DNA of 64,000 nucleotides from Streptomyces sp. NA04227 (GTDB lineage Bacteria > Actinomycetota > Actinomycetes > Streptomycetales > Streptomycetaceae). The position numbers were made by a program, and so were the translations under genes. Positions 16,373 to 24,218 of this stretch are shown one piece after another (positions within the stretch are counted from its first letter, which is position 1; each line of letters opens with the position of its first letter). The stretch is from NCBI RefSeq assembly GCF_013364195.1, contig NZ_CP054918.1, positions 7,305,001 to 7,369,000 of the forward strand. The letters are read 5' to 3'. Below the pieces are notes generated by a model, which made no database searches, was not told the DNA's origin, and saw nothing but the letters and a program-made list of their open reading frames with translations.

Positions 16373-18399
16373 GCGGGGACCTCCGTGCTTTCCAGATTCT
16401 TCAAGGGTTCCAGCTTGTTCGCCTTGCGGATCTCGTCGACGATACGGCCGATGATCTCCGTGATGCCGAAGTCCTTCGGTGTGAAGACCGCTGCGACACC
16501 CGCCGAGATGAGCGTCTCGGCGTCCGACTGGGGGATGATCCCACCCGCGATGACGGGGATGTCGGTGGCACCCGTCTCACGCAGCCGGTGCAGGACGTCG
16601 GGCACCAACTCGGCGTGCGAGCCGGACAGGATGGACAGACCGACGGCGTGTACGTCCTCGGCCACCGCGGCGTTCACGATCTGCTCCGGAGTGAGCCGGA
16701 TGCCCTGGTAGACCACCTCGAAACCGGCGTCACGCGCGCGCACCGCGATCTGCTCGGCCCCGTTGGAGTGCCCGTCCAGGCCCGGCTTGCCCACCAGGAA
16801 GCGCAGCTTGCCGACACCGAGTTCCGCGGCGGTGGCGTCCACCTTGTCGCGGACGAGGGCCAGAGGGCTACCCTCCTCCGCGGCGACGGCCACCGGGGCG
16901 CTGGAGACACCGGTCGGCGCGCGGAACTCGCCGAAGACGTCCCTGAGGGCCCAGGCCCATTCGCCCGTGGTGACTCCGGCCCTGGCGCACTCCAGGGTCG
17001 ACGCCATCAGGTTCTCGGTGCCGGCCGCCGCGCGCTTGAGTGCCTCCAGCGCGTCCTGGGCGCGGACTTCGTCCCGCTCGGTGCGCCAGGCGTGCAGCTT
17101 GGACACGACCTGGGCCTCGTTCTTGGGGTCGACCGTCATGATCGCCGTGTCGAGGTCCGCGGTGAGCGGGCTCGGCTCGGTCGACTCATAGCAGTTGACG
17201 CCGATGATCTTCTCCTGGCCGGCCTCGATCCGGGCCCGCCGCTCGGCGTGCGAGGACACCAACTGCGACTTCAGGTAACCGGATTCGACGGCCGCCATCG
17301 CGCCGCCCATCTCCTGGATCCGGTCGATCTCCCGGAAGGACTCCTCGACCAGCGCGTCGACCTTGGCCTCGATGACGTGCGAGCCCGCGAAGATGTCCTC
17401 GTACTCGAGCAGATCGCTCTCGTGGGCGAGGACCTGCTGGATGCGCAGCGACCACTGCTGGTCCCAGGGCCTGGGCAGACCCAGGGCCTCGTTCCACGCG
17501 GGCAGCTGCACGGCGCGTGCGCGGGCGTCCTTGGAGAGGGTGACCGCGAGCATTTCGAGCACGATGCGCTGGACGTTGTTCTCCGGCTGCGCCTCGGTCA
17601 GGCCAAGGGAGTTGACCTGCACGCCGTAACGGAACCGGCGCTGCTTCTCGTTCTCGATGCCGTAGCGCTCGCGGGTGATCTTCTCCCAGATGCGGCCGAA
17701 GGCGCGCATCTTGCACATCTCCTCGACGAAGCGCACGCCCGCGTTCACGAAGAAGGAGATACGCGCGACCACGTCGCCGAACTTCTCCGGCGGCACCTGG
17801 CCCGAGTCGCGCACCGCGTCGAGTACGGCGATGGCCGTGGACATCGCGTACGCGATCTCCTGTACCGGCGTGGCCCCGGCCTCCTGCAGGTGGTAGCTGC
17901 AGATGTTGATCGGGTTCCACTTGGGGATGTTGGCCACCGTGTAGGTGATCATGTCGGTCGTGAGGCGCAGGGAGGGCACCGGCGGGAAGACATGCGTCCC
18001 GCGCGAGAGGTACTCCTTGACGATGTCGTTCTGCGTCGTTCCCTGGAGCAGGCGGATGTCCGCTCCCTGCTCCTCAGCGACCACCTGGTAGAGCGCGAGC
18101 AGCCACATCGCGGTGGCGTTGATCGTCATGGAGGTGTTCATCTGTTCCAGGGGGATGTCCTGGAACAGCCTCCGCATGTCACCGAGATGCGAGACCGGGA
18201 CGCCGACGCGGCCCACCTCGCCACGGGCGAGGATGTGGTCCGGGTCGTAGCCCGTCTGGGTCGGCAGGTCGAAGGCCACCGACAGACCCGTCTGGCCCTT
18301 GGCGAGATTACGCCGGTACAGCTCGTTGGACGCCTCGGCCGTCGAGTGACCGGCGTACGTCCGCATGAGCCAGGGGCGGTCCTTCTGGCGCTCTGTCAT
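16369..18399 (-). CDS. ecm: Ethylmalonyl-CoA mutase (MeaA type), coenzyme B12 dependent
   Basis: This 676-residue protein joins a mutase barrel (about residues 1-520; DLPTQTGYDPDH, TMTINATA-like substrate-site region, NSLGLTEAQPE) to a C-terminal cobalamin-binding domain (about 540-670) with the GLDGHSNG base-off histidine motif and SILSGSHAELVP. It rearranges ethylmalonyl-CoA to methylsuccinyl-CoA. Position directly downstream of crotonyl-CoA carboxylase/reductase (9 nt gap), together with the single-chain architecture, distinguishes it from the two-subunit methylmalonyl-CoA mutase. It was historically called MeaA. Confidence 0.93.
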   Translation of the reverse strand: MTERQKDRPWLMRTYAGHSTAEASNELYRRNLAKGQTGLSVAFDLPTQTGYDPDHILARGEVGRVGVPVSHLGDMRRLFQDIPLEQMNTSMTINATAMWLLALYQVVAEEQGADIRLLQGTTQNDIVKEYLSRGTHVFPPVPSLRLTTDMITYTVANIPKWNPINICSYHLQEAGATPVQEIAYAMSTAIAVLDAVRDSGQVPPEKFGDVVARISFFVNAGVRFVEEMCKMRAFGRIWEKITRERYGIENEKQRRFRYGVQVNSLGLTEAQPENNVQRIVLEMLAVTLSKDARARAVQLPAWNEALGLPRPWDQQWSLRIQQVLAHESDLLEYEDIFAGSHVIEAKVDALVEESFREIDRIQEMGGAMAAVESGYLKSQLVSSHAERRARIEAGQEKIIGVNCYESTEPSPLTADLDTAIMTVDPKNEAQVVSKLHAWRTERDEVRAQDALEALKRAAAGTENLMASTLECARAGVTTGEWAWALRDVFGEFRAPTGVSSAPVAVAAEEGSPLALVRDKVDATAAELGVGKLRFLVGKPGLDGHSNGAEQIAVRARDAGFEVVYQGIRLTPEQIVNAAVAEDVHAVGLSILSGSHAELVPDVLHRLRETGATDIPVIAGGIIPQSDAETLISAGVAAVFTPKDFGITEIIGRIVDEIRKANKLEPLKNLESTEVPA

Positions 18400-18408
18400 G
18401 TCCGAACC

Positions 18409-19746
18409 TCAGACGTTCCGGAAGCGGTTGATGGCGTCGAGGTGCTTGGCGCGCAGCTCGTGGTCGCGGACGCCGAGGCCTTCCTCGGGCGCCAGCGCGA
18501 GGACGCCGACCTTGCCCTGGTGGAGGTTCTTGTGCACGTCGAACGCCGCCTGGCCGGTCTCCTCCAGCGAGTAGACCTTGGAGAGGGTGGGGTGGATCTT
18601 GCCCTTGGCGATGAGGCGGTTGGCTTCCCAGGCTTCGCGGTAGTTGGCGAAGTGGGAGCCGATGATGCGCTTCAGGGACATCCACAGGTAGCGGTTGTCG
18701 TACTGGTGCATGTAGCCGCTGGTGGAGGCGCAGGTCGTGATGGTGCCGCCCTTGCGGGTGACGTAGACGGAGGCGCCGAAGGTTTCGCGGCCGGGGTGTT
18801 CGAAGACGATGTCGATGTCCTCGCCGCCGGTGAGTTCGCGGATGCGCTTGCCGAAGCGCTTCCATTCCTTCGGGTCCTGGGTGTTCTCGTCCTTCCAGAA
18901 CTTGTAGCCCTCGGCCTTGCGGTCGATGATCGCCTCGGCGCCCATGGCGCGGCAGATGTCGGCCTTGTCCTCGCTGGAGACGACGCAGATGGGGTTGGCG
19001 CCGCCGGCGAGGGCGAACTGGGTGGCGTAGGAGCCGAGTCCGCCGGAGGCGCCCCAGATCAGGACGTTGTCGCCCTGCTTCATGCCGGCGCCGTTGCGGG
19101 AGACGAGCTGGCGGTAGGCGGTGGAGTTGACCAGGCCCGGAGCTGCGGCCTCTTCCCAGGAGAGGTGGTCGGGCTTGGGCATCAGCTGGTTGGACTTGAC
19201 CAGCGCGATCTCGGCCAGGCCACCGAAGTTGGTCTCGAAGCCCCAGATGCGCTGCTCGGGGTCGAGCATGGTGTCGTTGTGGCCGTCGGAGGACTCCAGC
19301 TCGACCGACAGGCAGTGCGCGACAACCTCGTCACCGGGGGTCCAGGCGTTGACGCCGGGGCCGGTGCGCAGGACGACACCGGCCAGGTCCGAGCCGATGA
19401 CGTGGTACGGCAGGTCGTGACGCTTGGTCAGCTCCGACAGACGCCCGTACCGCTCCAGGAAACCGAACGTGGACACGGGCTCGAAGATCGAGGTCCAGAC
19501 CGAGTTGTAGTTCACGGAGGACGCCATCACGGCGACCAGAGCCTCGCCCGGGCCGAGCTCGGGGAGGGCGACCTCATCGAGGTGGAGGGACTTGCGGGGG
19601 TCCTTCTCGTGGGACGGCAGCCCGGCGAACATCTCCTGCTCGTCCTTGTGCACAGTCACTGCGCGGTAGGACTCGGGCAGGGGAATCGCGGCGAAATCCG
19701 CGGCCTTGGCGTCCTGCGATTGGATCGCGTCCAGGATGTCCTTCAC
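18409..19746 (-). CDS. ccr: Crotonyl-CoA carboxylase/reductase
   Basis: This 445-residue medium-chain dehydrogenase reductively carboxylates crotonyl-CoA to ethylmalonyl-CoA with NADPH and CO2. With GTG 19746 as residue 1, the four CO2-handling residues described for the Kitasatospora setae enzyme fall at identical numbers: N81 (SVNYNSVW), F170-E171 (WGFETN) and H365 (IGSHFAN), which also supports the start. The nucleotide site is WGASGGLGSYATQFA. GGAGG lies upstream at normal spacing. It is the first gene of the ethylmalonyl-CoA operon, and also a likely source of ethylmalonyl-CoA extender units. The leader contains two hairpins close to the start. Confidence 0.96.
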   Translation of the reverse strand: MKDILDAIQSQDAKAADFAAIPLPESYRAVTVHKDEQEMFAGLPSHEKDPRKSLHLDEVALPELGPGEALVAVMASSVNYNSVWTSIFEPVSTFGFLERYGRLSELTKRHDLPYHVIGSDLAGVVLRTGPGVNAWTPGDEVVAHCLSVELESSDGHNDTMLDPEQRIWGFETNFGGLAEIALVKSNQLMPKPDHLSWEEAAAPGLVNSTAYRQLVSRNGAGMKQGDNVLIWGASGGLGSYATQFALAGGANPICVVSSEDKADICRAMGAEAIIDRKAEGYKFWKDENTQDPKEWKRFGKRIRELTGGEDIDIVFEHPGRETFGASVYVTRKGGTITTCASTSGYMHQYDNRYLWMSLKRIIGSHFANYREAWEANRLIAKGKIHPTLSKVYSLEETGQAAFDVHKNLHQGKVGVLALAPEEGLGVRDHELRAKHLDAINRFRNV

Positions 19747-19761
19747 GGTGATGCCTCCAAG

Positions 19762-19817
19762 CTCCCCCGGACTGGCTGGGGGAGATGCGCGTTTTTTGGG
19801 GGTCTGAGGGAACCCCC
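19762..19817 (-). promoter_or_regulatory. Structured ccr leader with competing G5/C5 hairpins
   Basis: In the direction of transcription the leader carries GGGGGT (19812-19817), ACCCCC (19798-19803), CTCCCCC (19778-19784) and GGGGGAG (19762-19768). The first two pair around an 8-nt loop and the last two around a 9-nt loop, but the first block could also pair with the third and the second with the fourth. The last block ends a few bases before the GGAGG ribosome binding site. Such mutually exclusive pairing could affect translation or elongation; no effector is known. Confidence 0.45.
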
Positions 19818-19996
19818 GGGTGTACAGGGGCCGGGTACTGCTGTGGAGGTATGCCGTCGGTTCGGCGGGTCTTGCTGGCAGCGCTTTGTGGCGCGGACTG
19901 TTGCCTGTGACGCAGGCGCCCGGGCGCGCAAGCGGAGGCTTGCGGGGACAGCCGGCGTACGACGGTGCTCTGCACGCCGGCCGCCCGGACACTCTC

Positions 19997-20025
19997 AACG
20001 TATGGCACCGCGTGCCAGGTGACAA
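19997..20025 (-). promoter_or_regulatory. Candidate ccr promoter with dyad in the spacer
   Basis: On the minus strand TTGTCA (20020-20025) and TACGTT (19997-20002) are separated by exactly 17 bp. The spacer contains TGGCA-N5-TGCCA (20003-20017), a possible operator. The start would give a leader of about 240 nt before ccr. Confidence 0.45.
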
Positions 20026-20246
20026 GACACTGCGTGCCAGCAATTTCTCTCAGTTGTCATTCCGTCGTAACGGATGAACGTTGATCGATCAAACCGGCCG
20101 TTTCCGCAGGTCGTGGCCACCTTCGAGTGTGCGGGTGCGAAGCCTGCGGGAGGCCTGAAAGGACGCCGGAGGCGGCCGTTCCGGCGTCGGGTGCCGGGCG
20201 GCGGCCGCCTCTCAGGGTGATGGCGAACTCACTTGAAGTGAGGGCG

Positions 20247-20271
20247 AAAAAACCCGCGTCGGGTACGCGGG
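20247..20271 (-). terminator. Intrinsic terminator with T-run after tetR
   Basis: On the minus strand a 7-bp stem CCCGCGT/ACGCGGG with a 5-nt loop is followed immediately by six T residues. It is the most canonical terminator in the window and isolates tetR transcription from ccr. Confidence 0.85.
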
Positions 20272-20439
20272 ACCGAAAGCGGACGGCGTCCGCACGGGGT
20301 GGTGGTGTGGATCGGCGGACGGGGACCGGATCGGTGCGGGAAGTCCGCGGAGAATCGGTCCGGGGAGTCCGCGGACCGCCCTATCAGGGCCGGAGGAGGG
20401 GCCATGGGCGTGGCCCCCGCCCCTCGCCCGGCCGCGACG

Positions 20440-21255
20440 TCAGCGACGTCCGTGCAGCGCCTGCTCGATCGTCCGCATGATCTGGTCCAGCGGTGTGTCC
20501 GTACGGGTCACGGTCACCAGGACGTCCCCGGAGGAGGTGGCCGAGACCGGCGCCTGCGGCTCGTCCTCCGTGCTGCGACCGGCGCCTATGCCCATGCCGA
20601 AGGTGCGGCGCACGATGGCGAAGGCATGGTCCAACTGCGCCTCCACATCGCCTTGTCCGTCCGCGCGCAGCCAGCGGCGCAGTACGTGGTTGTGCGCCGT
20701 GACCACCGCCGAGGCGGCCACCTCGGCGAGCAGCGGATCGTCGTTGCCGTCGTGGTGGTCACGCTCGTCGAAGTGGCCGAGAAGGTAACGGGTGAACAGC
20801 CGCTCGTAGCGGGCCACCGAGGCGATCTCCGCCTCCCGCAGGGTGGGCACCTCGCGGGTCAGCCGGTAGCGGGCCACCGAGATGTCCGGCTGCGCCGCGT
20901 ACATGCGCATGACTTCCTTGATCCCGCGGCACACCGTGTCGAGCGGATGCTCGTGCGCGGGCGCCGCGTTGAGCACGGCCTCCGCGCGGATCAGGGTGTC
21001 GTCGTGATCGGGGAAGATCGCCTCTTCCTTGGAGCGGAAGTGCCGGAAGAAGGTGCGCCGGGCGACCCCGGCCGCCGCGGCGATCTCGTCGACCGTCGTC
21101 GCCTCGTACCCCTTGGTGGCGAACAGCTCCATGGCCGCGGCGGCGAGCTCCCGGCGCATTTTCAGCTTCTGTGCGGCGGCCCGGCCGACGGCCGAGGAAC
21201 GCTCCGGAGTCTCGGAGGTGCCGGACGTACGAGGGGACTTGGCGGACTGGGGCAT
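20440..21255 (-). CDS. TetR family transcriptional regulator
   Basis: This 271-residue regulator has a basic Ser/Thr-rich tail of about 30 residues, then a TetR helix-turn-helix (GYEATTVDEIAAAAGVARRTFFRHFRSKEEAIF, given here only as a region at about residues 49-81), then a larger all-helical ligand domain. Its location between the 3-hydroxyacyl-CoA dehydrogenase gene and the ethylmalonyl-CoA operon, on the same strand, suggests it senses an acyl-CoA and controls one or both. ATG 21255 is preferred because TACGTT lies 6 nt before it, consistent with a leaderless transcript; ATG 21273 or 21405 would add residues without a ribosome binding site. An intrinsic terminator follows. Confidence 0.88.
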   Translation of the reverse strand: MPQSAKSPRTSGTSETPERSSAVGRAAAQKLKMRRELAAAAMELFATKGYEATTVDEIAAAAGVARRTFFRHFRSKEEAIFPDHDDTLIRAEAVLNAAPAHEHPLDTVCRGIKEVMRMYAAQPDISVARYRLTREVPTLREAEIASVARYERLFTRYLLGHFDERDHHDGNDDPLLAEVAASAVVTAHNHVLRRWLRADGQGDVEAQLDHAFAIVRRTFGMGIGAGRSTEDEPQAPVSATSSGDVLVTVTRTDTPLDQIMRTIEQALHGRR

Positions 21256-21391
21256 GCCACGAACGTACTGCATGGAGGCGCCCGGACGTGCATGCCCGGG
21301 TGCTCCGCCGCCCTCGGCGGGCGACGGAGCCGCAGCAGGTTCGAGCAGTCCGCCCCAGTCGGCCGACTCCGTACGTTCGTCCCGGCTCGTG

Positions 21392-23197
21392 TCAGCGCCG
21401 GGCATATTCGCGGAAGCCACGGCCGGTCTTGCGGCCGAGGCAGCCCGCCGCCACCAGGTGCTCCAGGAGCGGGGCCGGGGCCAGGCCCGGGTCACGGAAC
21501 TCCGCGTGCAGCACGCGCTCGATGGCCAGCGAGACGTCCAGGCCGACCACGTCGAGCAGTTCGAACGGGCCCATCGGGTAGCCGCCGCCGAGCTTCATGG
21601 CGGTGTCGATGTCGTCGAGGCTGGCGTAGTGCTCCTCCAGCATCTTGATCGCGTTGTTGAGGTACGGGAACAGCAGCGCGTTCACGATGAAGCCGGCGCG
21701 GTCGCCGCAGTCCACCGGGTGCTTGCGGATCTTCGTGCACAGGTCGCGGACGGTGGCGTGGACGTCGTCGGCGGTGAGCACCGTGCGCACCACCTCGACC
21801 AGCTTCATCGCCGGGGCCGGGTTGAAGAAGTGCATCCCGATGACGTCCTGCGGGCGCGAGGTGGCGCGGGCGCAGGCGACGACCGGCAGCGAGGAGGTGG
21901 TGGTCGCGAGCACCGCACCCGGCTTGCAGATCTTGTCGAGCTGGGCGAAGAGCTGCTGCTTGATCTCCAGGTCCTCGGCGATGGCCTCGACCGCGAGGTC
22001 GACGTCGGCGAAGGACTCGTAGGTCCCGGCGGGCGTGATGCGCGCGAGCGTCTCGGCGGCCGCCTCGGCGGTCAGTCGCCCCTTGTCGACAGAGCGCTGA
22101 AGGGACTTGCCGATACGCGCCTTGGCCTTCTCCGCCTTCTCGTCGCTGCGCGCGGCGAGCACCACGGAGAAGCCGGACTTGGCGAAGACCTCGGCGATGC
22201 CGGAGGCCATGGTGCCCGAGCCCACCACGCCGACCGAGGTGATCGTGCGGCCCTCGGCGCCGCCGCCGTCCTGCCGCGGCGTCAGCGCGTCGGCGACGAC
22301 GGTGGCGCTGCCCGCCTCCGCGTAGGTGTAGAAGCCGCGGCCGGTCTTGCGGCCGGTCAGGCCCGCTTCGCTGAGCTGCCTCAGGATCGGGGCGGGGGCG
22401 TGCAGACGGTCGCGCGAGGCCTCGTACATCGCCTCCAGGACGGTACGGGCGGTGTCGATGCCGATCAGGTCGAGCAGTTCGAGCGGGCCCATCGGCAGGC
22501 CGCAGCCGAGCTTCATGGCGGCGTCGATGTCCTCGCGGGAGGCGTAGTTCGCCTCGTACATCGAGGCGGCCTGGTTGAGGTAGCCGAACAGCAGCCCGTC
22601 GGCGATGAAGCCGGGGCGGTCGCCCGCGGTCACCGGGTCCTTGCCCAGTTCGGCGACCAGGGAGGTCACGGCTGCCGCGGCGGCCGGGCCGGTCAGCACG
22701 GTGGAGACGACCTCGACCAGCTTCATGGCCGGGGCCGGGTTGAAGAAGTGCAGACCCAGCACGCGCTCCGGGTGCTGGGTGTCGGCCGCGAGGCGGGTCA
22801 CGGACAGCGCGTTGGTACCGGTCGCCAGGATGGTGTCGGGCCGCACGATCGAGTCGAGGGCCTGGAAGATCTGCTGCTTGATCTCGTACGACTCCGGGGC
22901 GACCTCGATGACCAGGTCGGCGTCGGCCGCGGCCTGGAGGTCGGTGAAGGTGCGGAAGCGGGCGAGAACGTCCCCGCGCTCCTGTTCGGTCAGGCGCTCA
23001 CGCTCCACCGCGCGGGCGGTCGAGGCCTCGAGGGCGGCGTTGGCCTGGCTGGCGGCGGCCTCACTGATGTCGATGCCGATGACCTCACGGCCACCTCGGG
23101 CGAGCACCTCGGCGATGCCGGTGCCCATGGTGCCGAGGCCGATGACGGCGACGGTGTTCAGGGAGAGCGGGGGTGTGTCGGACAGGGGAGCGGCCAT
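21392..23197 (-). CDS. Tandem fused 3-hydroxyacyl-CoA dehydrogenase
   Basis: This 601-residue protein contains two complete 3-hydroxybutyryl-CoA dehydrogenase units head to tail (about residues 12-295 and 318-600). Each has a nucleotide-binding loop (GLGTMG at 20-25; GSGTMA in the second), the catalytic-loop motif HFFNPAPAMKLVEVV, and the C-terminal helical domain with a GRKTGRGFY or GRKTGRGFR ending. It interconverts acetoacetyl-CoA and 3-hydroxybutyryl-CoA and could supply crotonyl-CoA precursors to ccr. In the first unit the strand after the loop ends in Asp (IGID, NAD-type). In the second it ends LAARSDEK with Arg, so the units may differ in cofactor or activity. ATG 23197 has GGAG 8 nt upstream. 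Confidence 0.92.
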   Translation of the reverse strand: MAAPLSDTPPLSLNTVAVIGLGTMGTGIAEVLARGGREVIGIDISEAAASQANAALEASTARAVERERLTEQERGDVLARFRTFTDLQAAADADLVIEVAPESYEIKQQIFQALDSIVRPDTILATGTNALSVTRLAADTQHPERVLGLHFFNPAPAMKLVEVVSTVLTGPAAAAAVTSLVAELGKDPVTAGDRPGFIADGLLFGYLNQAASMYEANYASREDIDAAMKLGCGLPMGPLELLDLIGIDTARTVLEAMYEASRDRLHAPAPILRQLSEAGLTGRKTGRGFYTYAEAGSATVVADALTPRQDGGGAEGRTITSVGVVGSGTMASGIAEVFAKSGFSVVLAARSDEKAEKAKARIGKSLQRSVDKGRLTAEAAAETLARITPAGTYESFADVDLAVEAIAEDLEIKQQLFAQLDKICKPGAVLATTTSSLPVVACARATSRPQDVIGMHFFNPAPAMKLVEVVRTVLTADDVHATVRDLCTKIRKHPVDCGDRAGFIVNALLFPYLNNAIKMLEEHYASLDDIDTAMKLGGGYPMGPFELLDVVGLDVSLAIERVLHAEFRDPGLAPAPLLEHLVAAGCLGRKTGRGFREYARR

Positions 23198-23528
23198 CGC
23201 GGGACTCCAGACAATGAGTGACGACTGAGGGTGTGCGCGGGCGCCAACGGGCAGGCCGCACAGGGGAAGCGAGCGCCGACTGCCGGGGTGCGCACGATGC
23301 GCCCGGCGGGCGAGCGACGGGCCCTGTCCCGGGGCCACGTCGTACTGAGGTACTTGCGGGTACCGAACCGACAAACATGTCCGGCGGCTGCGTCACCAGG
23401 CCACCGGAGCCAGCGGGGAGGGTGTCCCGCTCGTCTGAGCTTAACTTGCGGGTAACGAGCACGCCAGAGGGCGAACAGAGTCCTGCATGTGACCTGTGTC
23501 GCGGCCCGGAAAGCCCTAAAGTCGAGAT
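23198..23528. other. 331-bp divergent control region with paired ACTTGCGGGTA dyads
   Basis: The region lies between the divergent dehydrogenase and HEAT-repeat genes and contains no supported gene. It carries two copies of ACTTGCGGGTAmCGA, at 23352-23366 and 23444-23458. The first sits in the perfect dyad GGTAC-N6-GTACC (23349-23364). The second sits in the looser dyad TTAAC-N5-GGTAA (23441-23455). These look like operators for a regulator of the dehydrogenase gene, perhaps the neighbouring TetR protein. TAAAGT at 23515-23520 may be the -10 box of the plus-strand gene. Confidence 0.5.
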
Positions 23529-24098
23529 GTGGACAAGGAGTTACGTGCCCTTACCGAGCGTCTGCGGATCGAATCGGGCGGCGACGAGCGCTATCGACGC
23601 CTCATCGCGACCCGGGACCACGAGACGCTCGCCGTGGTCCTCACGGCGCCGGGGGAGCCCCTGTGGGCCCGTGAACTCGCGGCCTTCCGGCTGGGCACCG
23701 CAGGCGACCGGCGCGCCTTCGAATCCCTTGTCCTCCTGCTCAACCACCGCGATCAGCAGCGCTGCGCCAGCGCGGCACAAGCGCTCGCCAGACTCCGCGA
23801 CCCGCGCACCGCGCGCGCCGCGGCGGCGCTCGCGACCAACTCCCTGCGCACGGCGTACGCCCTCCATCCCGTGCGCCTGCTGACCGCCCTGCGCGCCCCC
23901 GAGTCCGCACCGGCCCTGATCACCACCCTGGAGCGGCTCCTCTCACCCCACGAGCAGTACTGGCGCATCGCCCTGGCCTGCGTCGAAGGACTCGGCGCGC
24001 TCGGCGATCCCAGGGCCCGTCCGGTACTGACCGCGGCGGCGGGTCATCCGCGGCTCGCGGCGGCGGCTTCGGCCTCGTTGGCGCGGCTGGGGCGATAG
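23529..24098 (+). CDS. HEAT-repeat protein of unknown function
   Basis: This 189-residue protein is almost entirely alpha-helical, with repeating pairs of short helices containing LWARELAAFRLG, CASAAQALARLRDPRTARAAAALA and ACVEGLGALGDPRARPVLTAAA. These are HEAT/armadillo-type repeats similar to the PBS-lyase repeat group. Such scaffolds bind proteins; no enzymatic motif is seen. GTG 23529 follows a TAAAGT box by 8 nt, suggesting a leaderless or near-leaderless message. It is transcribed divergently from the dehydrogenase gene. I cannot assign a function. Confidence 0.8.
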   Translation: MDKELRALTERLRIESGGDERYRRLIATRDHETLAVVLTAPGEPLWARELAAFRLGTAGDRRAFESLVLLLNHRDQQRCASAAQALARLRDPRTARAAAALATNSLRTAYALHPVRLLTALRAPESAPALITTLERLLSPHEQYWRIALACVEGLGALGDPRARPVLTAAAGHPRLAAAASASLARLGR

Positions 24099-24171
24099 GC
24101 GCGGGTAGGGCAAGGGCGCGGATCTCGGGGCGCAGGTCGAGGGCCCCGGCCCAGTCCTGATTACGGATCGT

Positions 24172-24199
24172 GGGCTGCGGGCTGCGGGCTGCGGGCTGC
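24172..24199. repeat. Four tandem copies of GGGCTGC
   Basis: Four perfect 7-bp units lie in the 120-bp gap between the convergent HEAT-repeat and GNAT genes. Slippage during replication is the simplest origin, and copy number may vary between strains. Confidence 0.85.
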
Positions 24200-24218
24200 G
24201 GCTCCAGGCGGTGCGAGA

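Larger units (their letters stand above)
19747..20439 (-). other. 693-bp noncoding region between tetR and ccr
   Basis: No convincing gene is present. In order of transcription on the minus strand it holds a GC-rich hairpin directly after tetR (arms about 20388-20393 and 20428-20433, with an inner stem), an intrinsic terminator with a T-run (20247-20271), the dyad CTCACTT-N-AAGTGAG (20228-20242), and a 9-bp hairpin GACGCCGGA/TCCGGCGTC (20162-20188). The palindrome TTGATCGATCAA (20081-20092), the dyad TCCGT-CGTA-ACGGA (20061-20074), a candidate promoter, and the hairpin-rich ccr leader follow. The tenmer AGTCCGCGGA occurs twice (near 20342 and 20367). Confidence 0.7.

Noticed and set aside
16588..20022. 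A 1144-codon plus-strand open frame opposite ccr and ecm
   Set aside because: It is the antisense of two clearly recognisable enzymes and has no domain features; a GC-bias artefact.
24172..24199. GGGCTGC repeats as a CRISPR-like array
   Set aside because: Units are 7 bp with no spacers and no cas genes; a simple tandem repeat.
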